Assembly: GCF_022539315.1 (NCBI RefSeq)
Contig: NC_066316.1
Coordinates: 27,963,245-28,027,244 of the forward strand
DNA length: 64,000 nucleotides
From: Serinus canaria
Lineage: Eukaryota; Chordata; Aves; Passeriformes; Fringillidae
Direction: 5' to 3'
The position numbers and the translations under genes were made by a program. Below, piece after piece: positions 1 to 14,512 of this stretch. The notes beneath the pieces were generated by a model. It was not told the origin of the DNA. It did no database searches and saw only the letters and a list, made by a program, of their open reading frames with translations. Every line of letters starts with the position of its first letter. The stretch's first letter is position 1.

Positions 1-2290
1 CTTGAGATCCTCTGGCACGATATATTCAGGCAACTCCTCTCAGATTTCTTTTGCCACAAAGCTCTGTTCCAGGTGGGGTCTCCACTCCGTGTAAGAAGAC
101 CAAGCTACCCACACATGCTGCTTGGAGAGAGGAGCCAGTGCTTTGGTCAATAAGAAATATGACCACAAGGAGAACTCCAGAGATGAGTCTCACATTCTGG
201 AAGGGGGAAAAGCAAAAGAGAACGGGGAGTCTCTTTTCATTCTTGTATGCACTGAAGACATCATTGGGATGTATGCTGATCCTGATGGAAGAGTTTTTCA
301 TGCAGATGTCCCTCACAACCTTTCCTGCAAAAGAAATGGGTGATCTCTCTTCCAGTACCACTCTGCCTACCCTGTGGTAAGATACAGATCACTCCCTCTC
401 ATCACAGGGCTAGGGCATTGCAGGGCAGAGGGAGGATGAGCCTGTTTCAGAAGGAGGGGAAATTCCCTGTGTAAAGTGATCTAAACCAAGATGAGGATGT
501 TGGGAAAAACATAATTTCCATGTCAAGGTGGTAGAATTTGGCCTCCCACAGCTAGAAGCCTGGTGGAAAAGAGTTTGCTCTGCTGTGCAATTTCATCCTT
601 CAAAACCAGGTTACAGTAACTGCTGTGGATATTCCACAGCTAATGATGATCAAAGACAGTCACAGCCAGCCACTGCTGGGAGAAAATCAGGTGGGAGGCC
701 GGGTCGCAAGCAGCATTTGCAGTCAAGCAGCATTAGGCCTTTCTGAAGGGCACTGTCAGCAAACCAGGAGCTTAGGGAGCAAGAGCATATCCTCCTGTTA
801 GTCTTTTTTTGGGAGGGGGTGGAGGAGGTAAATGCTGCCAAAGGATCTGGTCTGACAGAATCGAGGCTGGATGCCTCTGTGCAGCAGCGTAATGGGAAAG
901 CCCTTGGAGAGGCAGGAGATCCTGGAAGCACTCCCGTTGGAGAAGGGAGTAGGAGATCAAATGGGGACTCCCCCATGCCTGAGGCCTAGTGCAGATAGAT
1001 ATTAAGAGATGATGCTCCTTTGGCAGATTTGCTTGTAGTTGTCGTGCCCCCCAGAATATCTGCTTTTCCCTTTAGCCATACCAGGACAAGTGCATTTAGA
1101 AAAAGCTTCCCATAGGCCCTCCCTTATCCCTCTGTCATTCTTGACCCTGCAGAGAACCCTAAGGCTGGGTCCTGCTCTAAAGCTCAAACCCTCCTACGCT
1201 GATTTCATGTCAACTTTCCTACAGTATGGATTCCTGAGAGCTGAGCTCATTTCACACAGGCATGTGCATGTATTCCCTCTTCTGGTGAGTGATATCTCCA
1301 GCATTCCCTATAACTTCGCAAATAGTTTCCATACACTTCGTAACTTAATCCAACATCTCTCATCTCCTTCCCCATAGAACTGTGAGAACACAGGGGTTAA
1401 AAAAAAAAAAAAGTGGAAAATAGAGTAAAAAACCAAGGGACAGGGACCAGCAGGAAACCAGAGCAGACATTACTCCTAAGGAAGTCCATGAGTAAGGAGA
1501 AGCTTGGTCTGGTGCCAGCTTGGCAAGCCGTGATTCATCCCTCTCCACTGGTGTTTCATTTTGAACTTGAATATGACATCCTCCACTCCTAACCTGATGT
1601 ATTTGAGTTCCTTCCACTCCAGAGGTTGAAGCTTTCCCCAGGCATGCAAGGGAATTCCATCTTAACCTCCTCCTTGCTGCCAGCAAAGCAACTATGCTCC
1701 CCACCCCAAGTTTTCAGAGCAGAAGCTTTGACTCCTTCTGGTTGAAGAGATTTAAAACAAACAAACAACAAAAAAAGTCAGCACACATTTTTTACCTCTA
1801 TCCCTTTACGTTTTGAAGCTAAGATGAAAGGATTAGTGTTTTATTTCTCTTTTAGCCTAGGTGGGCTGCTCTGCTAGCCTCTGCCCCATCTACCATTGTT
1901 GCAGGTAACAGCTGTTGGGATTGCAGCTGCTCCTGTGAAAGAAGCCTTGAACTGTGCTGCAAGCAGGCACCTGGCAGTGCTGGACCCAGTTGTTCACAGT
2001 GAAGGAACATGCGAGCTTGTAATTGTTCATGGCAAAGGGAGCTTTTTAATGACTTCAATTAACAGAGAGAACTCCAGTTAGTTCTTGCTATACAAAAGTG
2101 TCCACAATGTCATTAAAACGAGATTTACAAGTGTCATAACTCTCAGCAGCATAGTCAACAATACAGCCAATCATTACAACTGAGCACCAAAAGAGAAGGG
2201 GGGAACATCATACCACTGAGGAATTGGACGAAAAGAAAGAAGTGTGGGGGGAGAGGGTGCAGAGGAAAAAAGAAAAGTAATTTTTTTTCT
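1..2290. other. Intergenic spacer downstream of FOSL2
   Basis: I see no gene in this stretch. The open frames here are short, overlap on both strands and resemble no family I know. In other vertebrates the next gene in this direction is PLB1, but I recognise no PLB1 exon, so its first exon probably lies beyond the left edge. There is a run of 14 A near 1,400. The boundary with the FOSL2 3' UTR is uncertain because the real polyadenylation site is not known. Confidence 0.5.
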
Positions 2291-2307
2291 TTTCAGTCTA
2301 GATTGAT

Positions 2308-2313
2308 TTTATT
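2308..2313 (-). other. Candidate distal polyadenylation signal of FOSL2 (AATAAA)
   Basis: The plus strand reads TTTATT, which is AATAAA on the FOSL2 sense strand, about 4.88 kb after the stop codon. That distance fits the long 3' UTR known for mammalian FOSL2. Which signal is used cannot be decided from sequence. Confidence 0.35.
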
Positions 2314-3275
2314 CTACAAAATGCTACTCAGTTAAAATTGTAAAAGCAAAACCATTTTAATATGTTCTTTCTTTTGTAGCAGCAAGCTTTCTCTAAACCA
2401 GCTTTTTGTTTTAGTGCAAATACTGTAGGCCTGTAATTCAGTAAAATAACAAGAACAGAAAAGAGACAACACCAGAGAGAATGCCTCAGGGCTGAAATTC
2501 CCCAGGACTGCAAGAACGACATCAAGACCACTGCGAGCAAAGAAAGGTCCCACTTCAGCAGTCATCTTTAAGAACCTCTGTGGCAGAAACAATTTCACTG
2601 CAGACAGACAGTAAAAAAGAAAACCCATGATCTAAAACTTTTGAGGAAAAAAAGATAATGGCGCCCCCAAACCTTCGACAATCCTCGTGGTCACCTATTA
2701 GTCACTGAGACTTCATTTCACTTCTGACACCTGCTTCACAGCAGCAAAAGGCTGCTGATGCTTTCAGTTTGTCCCACGTGAGTGGAATCAGAACCAGGCC
2801 CTTTCTGTATCTGAGGATCTTAAAGCAGACTTTAGTGACACTAGTAACTTATGTCTCTAATTAAGATGCACTATCCCTTACTGATGTTACTTTGAACTAC
2901 ACAGTATATCAAGATATATACAACAGTTTATCCTCTCACTGAGCAAAAACAATTGGATACCTATTTCCTACACATTTTAATATGGTTTTAACATCAAGTA
3001 ACCACAAACAAGAAAGTGGAATAACCCTTTAATCATACAGGATAGGAGGGGAACAATTAAGTAAAACAGGTTTGGGTTTTATTATTATCTTGTACTCTGA
3101 GATTTGTCCTGAACTCCACCTACTGTTCACAGAGGAATGATAATGCATCTTTAAAAACATATCTCTTTTTACATTTTATACAGACAACAACAAAACTCAG
3201 ATTATTTTATTTAAGGAATCAAAAAAAAATTATTAGCCTAAAAAAAAAAAAGATTGTAGTATTTTTAATGCTTTC

Positions 3276-3281
3276 TTTATT
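3276..3281 (-). other. Candidate proximal polyadenylation signal of FOSL2 (AATAAA)
   Basis: Minus-strand AATAAA about 3.9 kb after the stop codon. Further AATAAA copies at 3,206-3,211 and 3,078-3,083, and ATTAAA at 3,264-3,269, make this a cluster of possible ends. The cluster lies just downstream of an AU-rich element, so a transcript ending here would still carry that element. Confidence 0.35.
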
Positions 3282-3322
3282 ATATCCAAGTCTTGAACAG
3301 AAAAACAAAAGATGTAAACATG

Positions 3323-3344
3323 ATAAATAAATAAGAAATAAATG
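3323..3344 (-). promoter_or_regulatory. AU-rich element in the FOSL2 3' UTR
   Basis: On the sense strand this reads as overlapping ATTTA pentamers that include the nonamer TTATTTATT, followed by another ATTTA a few bases on. Such clusters are the mRNA-destabilising elements of immediate-early transcripts, including the FOS family. They act in the cytoplasm through ARE-binding proteins. The motif is seen directly. Its function is inferred and depends on the 3' UTR reaching this far. Confidence 0.5.
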
Positions 3345-5453
3345 TATATTGTTCCCCCCACCTCTTAAAATGTTTGACTTGGCCTTCCTAATGAAAATGA
3401 TCTTGTGTCATGATAATAAGATTTCTTACATTTCAGAAGTCTGTTTTAAAATGAAAAAAAGCAACAACCAAAAGGGAAAAAAAAAACCAAAACAAAAAAA
3501 ATTGCAACAACCAAACACCAGGAATGTGATTTGGGTGGATGTTAAATTAATGGCGGGCAGATCTGCTGGAGCAGGCACAAGACGGCTGCCTGCCAATAAA
3601 TAATAAGAGACCAGGGAGAAGGGAGGTGTCTTAGGTTTGTTTTCCTTTTGTTTTTTTCTTTTCATTTAGGATGAAGGCCAGGTGGATCCTACATACAGTA
3701 AGCAGCAAAATTAAAGGTTCAGATGAACTAAATAGATCATTTAAATAATAATTATAGAAACACAACAGAGAGCTACTGTCCCCAGCATGTTGGTCCCAAA
3801 TCCCATCACACCACAAGTGGATTGAGACGTACCCAGTCTCCACATCTAGAAGAAAGGAATATGTGAAGGCAATGCCACAACTGGGAAAGGAGAAGGAGGA
3901 ATGAGGGCAAAACTGGAATGGCAAACATCACCTAGAAGCTGAATGTTTCCTTCAATGCAGCTGTTTCTACTCCTCCCAGTTTGGCACTGATTAATTTAGG
4001 ATGTTAGGAGAGGCTTTGTTGGGCCAGTCACCAGGGGGCTGACCCAACACAAGCTGAAATTCCCTGGGCCTTTATCTAATGACTTCAACAACTCTGTTAG
4101 CACTAGGTACAACAGCTCCCATATCCCCACTACATGCAGAACATGGAGACACTACATTTAGGAATCAGCAGGGAAGGTACTCATGGAAAATAACATTTTG
4201 GGCATAACAATCAGTTCTCAAAGAGCACACCAGAAAACACTAAAAGAATAATGTAGGGCCAGATCAAAATGGGAGTGAAGTTGTACCTGCCTGCCAGAAA
4301 CTAAACAAAAGGCTGATCCACAAAACACAAAAGGCTGGAGACCAGCAATCCCAACACAGATATTCTTTGAGAGACTTGAGGGAGAAAACAGACAGGCTCA
4401 AGGAATCTGTGGCTTTTTCCAAACAGTGGAAAATAATCCTTTTTTTTTGAGAAGTTTCACATGGCTCCCATCAGTATCACAGGTCAGGAAAGGGAAGCAT
4501 CTTGTTCTGTCTCTGAGCAGGTCAATGACCAGGCAGGAGGGCAGTGGACAAGGACCAGCTGCAGATCCTTTTGGCAATGATTCAGTGACCAGAAGCAAAG
4601 GTAGGTTTTTGTTGTTCCAGCAGTTAGATCTGAGGAGACACTGGCTTCTTGAAGCCCCTACAAGGGGTGGATGTTCCTGATCTTACAGGAGACAGCAATC
4701 CTGGTCAGCTAGCCTCAAAAGTAGCTGCATCATTTTAAAACTCACCCACCACTTGTCAGTGTTGTTCTCCTCAAAAATGTGTGGAAATGACATGCATGTT
4801 TTATTAACAGTTTTAGATTCTCAGTCCAGAGTGACCCAAACAAGCATTTGGCAAAATGCAAACAGAGAAGCTGCAGTTTCACCTGAAGTGATATCATCTA
4901 TGTAAAACCCTAGGAAAAGTGGATCCTTTGTGCTAATTATGGGAAATTTAAGATCTACTTTATTAGAAAGGAAGTTTTGATGTACATGTAAGGACAATAC
5001 AACTCCTTTACTAATTTTACTTACTGTGTGAGCTCCATTTGAAACCTCTAGCACCAATATCAAAATGGATGTGTTTAAGCAATATAGAAAAAGCCTGAAT
5101 CCAATCAGCTTTATGAAGCAAAAAGATCTCTCACGTATTTCTGGCACTTTTGGTAAATACTTGGGTTAAAAATAATAGTTATAATAAAAAAGCCAAAGTC
5201 CACCTTTAGAGCCGGAATAGTGTCCCGTTGAATGGATTCAAGGGATGGGCAGTGGCCAGAGTTTGAGGGAATTTAGCCCTGCTGAGTAAAGTCCCATTTC
5301 CACAAGACTGAAACCTATTAATTCCCAGTGGAGTTGGTGGGGACTGCAGCAGTTTTGCATCTCATGACTAGCCCTGTAATTGTATAATTGTATGCTGCAT
5401 TTCTCCAGGTCCAGCCTGAACAAGAAATGCTAGTTTTGGCTGATTAAAAAAAA

Positions 5454-5458
<5 letters not shown>

Positions 5459-5522
<64 letters not shown>
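5459..5522. repeat. Compound microsatellite (TA)18(TG)14
   Basis: A perfect TA run at 5,459-5,494 passes directly into a perfect TG run at 5,495-5,522. On the FOSL2 sense strand it reads CA repeats then TA repeats, about 1.7 kb into the inferred 3' UTR. Perfect arrays of this length are usually polymorphic in repeat number. Confidence 0.95.
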
Positions 5523-5526
<4 letters not shown>

Positions 5527-7191
5527 AAAGAAAAAGACAAACTCACACCAAAATAAATAGCTGCCACCACAGCTTCAATAGGCAGGACCAAAGAGCTATC
5601 TCCTAAGTGGTGTAGGTGGCAAGCTGGACAATCCTAGTGTGCACAGAGTCATGGTTTGCCAGTGCTTTGACATCAATAGGAATTGAGCTTGGCTCCAAGT
5701 GGAAATAGATTACACACATTACTGTTTCCAGCAGTGAACATGAGCACTGGAGAGCTTGTGCCCTCTCTGAGCACTTAGTAGTAGCAGTCAAGCCCACAGC
5801 TAGAGAAGGACCCAAGACTAGGGAAAGAGCTCTTTGGTCTGATTCTTTGTCTTCAGGTCAACAAAACTACAACAAAAGATCAATCTGCAAAGAAAATGTA
5901 AAGAAAAACCAGAGGCCAAAGACCAAGGTGCAAATAATGCTAATCGATTTTCCTCAGCTGTCAATCTGTCATTTGCCAGAGCTTGTCAGAAGCTCTGTTT
6001 TAGTTCAAACAGGTCAACACTTTATCCATGCCATTCCTGCCCAGTCAGGAGCTGGGGCCTTGTGGCCTGTGCTGTGCTGGTAGATATGTGCTGCTTTGTT
6101 TCCCAACAATGAAAAAATCAGCAAGGGTACAGCCAGCTAATTTCACCGTCTCAGCTGCTGCCAGTCTCCATCCTAGATTTAAAGGCATGTGGTACCACCT
6201 CTTTTTTTTGTACCATGTTCTGCAAATATGGCCAAGGGGAGGGGAAGATTTACTAACAGGAAGAGATCAGCCTCTGAGTCAGGAGCCCTGATGGGAAGGA
6301 AGATGTAATACTCCCTAGACAGCAGGCAGCCCAGGAAAAGTAAACAACAAGCAGCAGACTTGATATCCAGCAAGCCAGGGTAAAACCCTGCCAGTGACTG
6401 GTAAGTGCCAGCCCAGCAGCTTTTCTGATGCTACTTTTGCCCTGAGATGCTAACTTGGTTTTTCGAGGAGCCCAAGGGGATAAATATATCCACATTTTTT
6501 AGAAGAAAGGCTTCCACATGAGACGTCTGTCGTCTCTGTGCTAGAGACTACAAGCTCTGCCCTTGCTGCTGAGCTCTTGGGCTCCTCTTGGTCCCCCTTA
6601 TCTCCTCTCCCAGCTGTCATCCTCCTGTCTGGGCAACCCTACATGTTTCCCACAGCTATTCCCAAGAGCAAAGATCCTAATTAGACTTTAGAGTTCAGAG
6701 AAACTGAGTGAAATGTAATGGGATTGACAACATTGGAAATTATATGCAGAGAGAGAGAGCGAGCACGCAAGAGAGAAGTTGTAAGATCAACTAACCAGAA
6801 TGATTTAAGCACAGAGCACAACCGCTCAAGTCAATCCACAAAGGAAAGGGATGACTAGCAACTGTCTGCAGCTCGCCTTCAGTCCTGGCCAGGAGCACTC
6901 CCCAAGTCCACTACGGCCACAAAGAGGTTTCCACAGGCAGTCCCTACAGAGCAGACATCACCCTCTCCAAACAACCCTGGCGTGTCAGTCCCACCCTTGC
7001 CGTTTCCTGCCTCCAGGGAGCTGGCGTTGGTCCTCACTCTCCTTCCTGGAGCTGTAGCACTTCCCCATCCTTGTTCTTGCTGCCCTTGTGCTTGAACGAT
7101 CCTGTGCCTGTCTCTAATCCCACGAAGGGGGCTCCCCCCATGGTGCTGTGGGGGATGTAACACACTGGCAAAATGGGGGGCCGCAGGGGGA

Positions 7192-7701
7192 TTACAACGC
7201 CAGCAAGGTGGGAGAGTTCAAGGAATCTGAGGACTGGTCCCCACTGCTGCTGCTCCTCCGGTGAGCTTTAGAGCAGGACTCAGAAGGGGAGAGAGGAGAC
7301 TCCTGATCCAACACGTTAGGGTAGGTGAACACCAAGTTGGAAGAGCCAGGAGTGATGGCTGGTGTTGAGGTCACCACAATGGGAGTGTTGAGTGCCTCCT
7401 CCCCATAAAAACCTCCAGCAATGCTGATGGGCTTAATGACAGACCTCTGGGCTTTGTCAAGGACCAAAGAGGAAGATGGGATCTCTTCCTCCACAGGCTC
7501 CTGCTTCACCACCACCGCTCCACTTGCTCCAGTCCGAATGCTCTGGAGGCTGCTGGATGGTGGGCTGCGACGTTCCTCGGGGCTGATTTTGCACACAGGG
7601 CTGTGCGCCACCAGCATAAACTCCAGCTTCTCCTTCTCCTTCTGGAGCTCAGCGATCTCCTTTTGCAGCACTGACTTCTCCTCCTCCAGTACTTCAGTTT
7701 C
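7192..7701 (-). CDS. FOSL2: FOSL2 coding exon 4: leucine zipper and C-terminal transactivation region
   Basis: This exon encodes residues 155-323 and the TAA stop (7,192-7,194). The acceptor is a pyrimidine-rich tract ending CTGCAG directly before GAA ACT, so it is phase 0 after exon 3. It supplies most of the zipper, with heptad leucines at 159, 166, 173 and 180 (the first, 152, is in exon 3) and a histidine at 187 as in c-Fos. A VKQE motif around Lys220 fits the SUMO consensus. The C-terminus is serine-rich and ends in the family signature NSPTLLAL, the region where FOS proteins are ERK-phosphorylated and their turnover is controlled. It resembles human FOSL2 throughout, with small length differences between the zipper and the SUMO motif. 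I see no frameshift or missing key residue. The identity is certain at family level and very strong for FOSL2 over FOS, FOSB and FOSL1. Confidence 0.97.
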   Translation of the reverse strand, partial: ETEVLEEEKSVLQKEIAELQKEKEKLEFMLVAHSPVCKISPEERRSPPSSSLQSIRTGASGAVVVKQEPVEEEIPSSSLVLDKAQRSVIKPISIAGGFYGEEALNTPIVVTSTPAITPGSSNLVFTYPNVLDQESPLSPSESCSKAHRRSSSSGDQSSDSLNSPTLLAL

Positions 7702-9311
<1,610 letters not shown>

Positions 9312-10113
9312 TCAGATCTGAGCAAGGCATGCCTTTAAGTTTGTGAGGATTTAACCACAATGCAAAGGAAAAAAGCCTGATCCAGCAGGATGCTGAGCAC
9401 TCCCCCTCGTCACTGATGTCAGCAGAAGATGAAAGCACACAGTATCTCTGCCTGCACCAAGTCTTAGCAGAAGGGAGAGGAGAAGGAGCAGGGCACAGGG
9501 AGAAGATTGTGTAAGAGGACAGTGAATCTGCACCAAGGCCAAACAGATAAAAGATGCTCTGATTGTTTCACAACTTGGGTGGTACGTTAAGCAAAACCAG
9601 AGCACGATGTTGTAAGTGCCTCTTTCTTGAAAGAAAATATCTGCTGCTTCCCACACAAAAATAGTTGTTCTCTTGAAGGTCGGGATGGTGTATAGGGGGA
9701 GACAGGGAAATCAGCAGAGCTCCCATGAAGTCCGTGAAGCAACAATGATTTATACCACCCAAAAATCTGACCTCAGATTTTTGAGCACTCAGCGAGATAA
9801 CACACTGCTTCTTGCATCAGCAGGCAAGGCTCCAGTGATATCAAGGGCTTCCTGAGGCCAGCTGACATCCTCACTGATGTAAATCAGGAGCAATTCCATA
9901 GAAACCCATCCAGCTACACTCTTGCGAAACCAGAGGAAGTGAACGGGAGCTCGCAAGACCCGGTCAAAGCTATGCCCAGTTTTGGGGGTTTGAGACAAGG
10001 TTTTACAAACCCCAGCAGCAGCAGATAGGCTTGTGCCATGGCCAAAGCCAAGGAGCCAGTTCAGCAGGGCACAGAGTGGGCTGTGGCACCCAGCATGCAC
10101 GAGCCATGCAGAC

Positions 10114-10192
10114 AGCCCAGCAAGGGGATCCAGCTGGATCCATGCAGACAGAGCAGCACGGGGATCCAGCGGGAGCCACGGGGATCCAGGGC
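10114..10192. repeat. Degenerate tandem repeat with GGGGATCCAG core
   Basis: Three copies of a GGGGATCCAG core occur within about 80 bp, linked by similar GCAGACAGnnCAGCA-type segments. The core is nearly identical in each copy and the spacers differ. It sits inside FOSL2 intron 2. I know of no function. Confidence 0.6.
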
Positions 10193-11840
10193 ACGTGCCC
10201 AGCCCTTCACTCCAACCTTGTGCCCTACACTTCAGCCTCACCCAGCCGGGGTGTGCTGCAGGGACTCTGGCCTGGTGACTGTAAATGAAAGCAAAACCCT
10301 GACACCTGGCAAAGCACATGTCAGATCTCACAGACTGCCAGCACAGAATGATAAGAAACAGCTCTTCAGAGAAGCTTCAGTTCTAATATCTCCACGGACT
10401 GTCACTATCACAAATGAGACATTCACAGTTTTACTATCTTTTCTTTTTAGTGTTAGTTTTACTCCAACCTCAGCCTAGTTTGTTTTGGCTTGCTCTATCT
10501 CCCTAATTTTGATGTTTGCAGTTTCAGTAAGTTAACTTCAGCCTCTGGGCATTCAGCTCACTCATTTCTGCTTTTTTCACGATCTGATCAGTGCCTATGA
10601 TTTCACCTGCATGTAACATGAGCCCCTGGATGCTCACTGAGCAACACAAGCAATTCTAGAACTGCAGGACACAGAATGTAGGCCCAAAAGCTTTTTCCAT
10701 CAGCAGCTCACAATGTCCATCCTAAGGCCAGGTGTAGCTCCATTCTGCTGGGCAGACTATTTCCCCCAGTAAGGAGCCCCTGCAGGCACTGCTCTCCCTG
10801 CTACAGCTCTGCCCACTGTCTTCCCAGCCCACACGAGTGCAGGGTAAAAATGTACTTGCACACAAATATCTACAGTATGGCAAAGCATTGAGCATGCACA
10901 CAGAAGCTATGCTGACTTGGGGCCCCTGTATAGAGTTTTCAAGAGCCTTTTCATGCTTTGGAAGCACAGATCTCATTGAAATATGTTTGGAGTAAAATTT
11001 CTGCTCCAAAGGCCTTCAGTAATTTGAAAATTATCTGTTTCGAAGACTGCTTTACAAAAATTGCACAGGCAGGGCAGAAGCCCCTAATCTATTCTTAACA
11101 TTTTACCAGGTCTAAAAAGGAATATTCCATCAGTGGTTGCTGGATGTTTGAAAGTGGTTGGATTTGGCACTCTTTGTGCCCCTGCTGTATGTGTTATTCG
11201 TAGCTTGTCCAAGCCCAATACGTGCATTCACTGTCAGGAACGTTCATCAAAACAGGCTCTTTTCATAAAGTGTTACACAAGGTTTTCCAAAAAGGCACTC
11301 AGATGTGGTGTTCAAAGCACCAGCGTAGAAACCTGAGCCAAAGGGCCACAGTAAAAAGCCCGGGTACTGCCTTAGCACGTGTCTAATCAAAAAGACTTGG
11401 CTTTGAATGACCCACAATGAACGGCTTGCAAACAAGCCACAGGCCAGGAATTGCTTGGCAGGCATCCTTCAGCAAATAACTCTGAACAACAAATAAAGCA
11501 GAGAATATGGTGATCTCTTCACGGCCAATTTGTGAACACAGAGGCAGCATTTGTCAAACAAATTAGTTGTTGCTAATTATTCCTCCAGCTCTGTGAGGCT
11601 TTCTTTGGCTTTGGACACCAGCCCTGCATGCAGGGAACAGGGAAGTAGCTCCAGCTGGTGGAAAAGGCTGGCACGTACCCGAACCACCATGGCTACTCCA
11701 TCCTTCCTCCCAAAAATGGGTCCTCACTGCAGCTATACCAGCTCCCCACACAGAGGTACTGCTAAACTCTATCTTTAACCTCTTGGGTCTAAACCAGACA
11801 GCAACTCCACATAAAATATCGGACTGTGAATCAAAACAGA

Positions 11841-11848
11841 TGACGTAA
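11841..11848 (+). promoter_or_regulatory. CRE-like site TGACGTAA in FOSL2 intron 2
   Basis: The 8-mer matches an ATF/CREB or C/EBP-ATF type site. A single match in a 3.6-kb intron is expected fairly often by chance, so this is only a candidate. Confidence 0.2.
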
Positions 11849-12890
11849 AAGTAAAAGTAGGGCTGGTGAGTCTTATTAGAAACAGACCTCACGCAACAGC
11901 ATGCGCTCGTGTCTGGAGGGTGCGCCGTGTGTCTCACTGCACTGCTCTGCAGCGACCCACACAAATGCTGCTTGGGAACAACTTGGGGAGATCAAGTTTA
12001 GTCAGATCTATTTTTTTTTTTTTTAAAGAGAAATCAGCCTAGCACTGTGAATAGCTGTTCACCAGACAGCCATGGAGAAGGCTGATTCTTACTTGGAGGA
12101 GAACAACAATGCTGGTTTCCAGAAGATAAGATGCCTGCGCCTAGTCCACCAGATCCAGGGTCCCAGCTTGATAATCCCATTAGGAAGCTGCGTACAGGGC
12201 AGCAGTGGTACAAGCCACCTCATGCCAGTTACAAAAATACCTCTGGGTTTGGAGCAGAAAAATCTCTTTTGGGATCCCCACCAAACTGCTTCAAAAAGAT
12301 CAAGCAATTACAGGTTTGTAGTGGGAAGGTGGATTTAGACCCCAGTCCTCCAGAAGGCTCTTCAAACCAGAGTTGAGGTGCTCTAGGGAAGCTGTTCCTC
12401 CCTGCACGATGCTGGCTGGGACTGAGGGTATCGCACAAATGGAGACAGAAGCAGTGCTAGCAGCTACAGAGCTGACAGAAAACACTAGCTGATGTAAGTT
12501 GGTGTCAGATTTGTAAAGGACCTACATGAAAGCTGCTCTGCTTTCTTGGAGGTTTCCTTCTGCCTGGAGCGGCAGAGACACTCAAACCGAAACCCAGGGC
12601 TCAACTTCAGAGTTTCACCTGCTTTTGAAACCAAGCCACAATGCGGGCTGGTGGTGCAAAGTGTTGGATGAAGACTGGGTAAATCTCACCATATGATGAG
12701 GAGGCAGCAATAAAAGTCACCCTCCAGCTTACACCCTCCACCACCCTAAGAAGCCCCAGCACATGAACAGCACCAGGGATCGACCTCAGTGCTCCCTTGT
12801 GGTGCTGGGAGATCTCATGAGGGGTGGGGGGGCAGATCTCTGTACGGCTGTTTTCAAGGCACTCCCAGCTGCTCTTGCCACTGCAGTTAC

Positions 12891-13145
12891 CTGCTCATCT
12901 CTCCGTCTCCGTCCTACGGTGGTCCCGATGGTTTTGATGACCCCAGGACGCTGGAGAGCCGTGTGTCCGGCCACCGAGGACAGCGGGGGCAGCGGGTGGC
13001 TGTAGGGGTGTGAACGGGAGTAAGGGCTTGACATGGAGGTGATGACGGTGGGCTGGACCATCCACTGCAGGTCTTGGCTGGTTGTGATGGCGTTGATCGT
13101 AGGGATAAAAGCGCTGCCTGATCCTGGCATATCTACGCGAAATTT
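12891..13145 (-). CDS. FOSL2: FOSL2 coding exon 2: N-terminal conserved region
   Basis: This 255-bp exon encodes residues 34-118. It begins [20 protein letters not shown], carries the FOS-family [15 protein letters not shown] block and ends GRRRRDEQ just before the basic region. The acceptor ends CATCCCAG before AAA and the donor is CAG followed by GTAACT, so both ends are phase 0. The central [19 protein letters not shown] stretch differs from human FOSL2 by several substitutions. That is ordinary variation in a low-constraint proline/serine segment. The conserved blocks leave no doubt about FOSL2. Confidence 0.97.
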
Positions 13146-14512
13146 CTGGGATGAAAGGCAGAGGAGAAGAGGGACAGAGAGCAGAGAAGAAACCGTCAAT
13201 GAGAGCAGAACATAAGTGGTTACTCCAAAACTAGCTAGGCCCTCACAACTGGAACCAGTGAGGATCAAAGTGGCACCTGAAGCAAGAACACCAGTAGCTG
13301 GTGCCTCTGCAGCATCTTAAGCTGCCTCTGCCTGCCACAGCCCCTGAGGAAGGCACTGGGCTCAGGCACTTCTCCTCCAGAGCAGCCCTGCCCTCTCCCA
13401 ACCCCTTTCCTCTTCCCCCACACAGCTCCCCAGCCTACCCTAACCCAGCCTCCCCTCCCAAGCACCGTCCCCACTGCTGCCACCTCCTGCCAATGCCCAC
13501 CACTCCTTCCGGCATGGAGCAAAAGGGGAATTAAGGAGTTTCTACCGAAACACTTCTCTTCGAGCCCAAAGAAAAGGAAGAGAAACTTCAGTTCTGAAAT
13601 GCCATTAGGAAGCAGAGCACAACCTCCTTTCACCAAAGGATTGCCCTGAAATTTGGGCTTGGTCCATGCAGGGCTTGGCAGGGCAAGAACAGCAGCCTCC
13701 TTCTCCTTCAGTAGCTCTGTGCTCACCGAGAAACCCAGCCCTGAGATGGTTACGTGCGAGGATATGTATTTTAATAGCAGCCTATAAAGTAGGTCTTAGG
13801 ATTCAGATCGGACAAGTTCCCTGCAGCTCTCTGCACTGTCTAGACAAAACAAGGCAGCAGTAAAACCAAGGCAGCAGGTAATGATCGCCTCCAAAATACA
13901 TGTACACCTTCTTTCAGACAGAGGTAAATCCATCTGGATAATATGCTGGCACTAAATTGCAAGGAAAACAATCGCTTGTCCCCGGAGGGGGAAGCAGGAG
14001 AGAAAGAATGTTTTTGTCTATGCAGAGCTCCTTCAGGAGGCTTTCAATGGTTAGACTGGAATTAACTCACAGACAGGCCTTGCTCCAGCAATCACTGAGC
14101 AAGGAACAGGGCTTGTAGGACCCACAGCTGTCACCACCACTGGTCTGTAAGCCTTGAAATGACTCCGTGAGAAATGCACATTCTTGGGTCAACAACCTGG
14201 CTTCCCAGAGAAGCGAGAGCCCTTGCATCAGCCTGACCTCAGCACAGGTAAGCGTCCCAGATAAGGGACACCAACACAGATTTCCTTTTCAGGGTGTGCC
14301 TAGTCAAGCACCTTAAGAGCTTTGTTAAACCAAGGCTACTGCAAATAGTATTTCACATGCTGATAGCTAGAGCACTTCAGGCCAGCATTAGCGAGCTGCC
14401 AGCACCTGGAGACCAGGAGAGCCAGTCTGAATACTGACAGCTGCTGACTTACACCTCTGAACAGCTCAAAATCTAGCAAGGAAGGATGAGAGAAGGAAGG
14501 AGTGAGTCAAGT

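Larger units (their letters stand above)
2290..7191 (-). other. FOSL2 3' untranslated region (probable extent)
   Basis: This is the sequence after the FOSL2 stop codon in the transcribed direction. Human FOSL2 has a 3' UTR of several kilobases, and a UTR of about 3.9-4.9 kb would end at one of the minus-strand AATAAA signals near 3,276, 3,206, 3,078 or 2,308. No convincing open frame interrupts the stretch. It contains an AU-rich element, a compound TA/TG microsatellite and scattered T runs on the sense strand. Its extent is inferred from family knowledge and signal positions. Confidence 0.5.

Noticed and set aside
1..2290. PLB1 first exon, expected from synteny
   Set aside because: No signal-peptide-like or lipase-like frame is present, so nothing supports it within the window.
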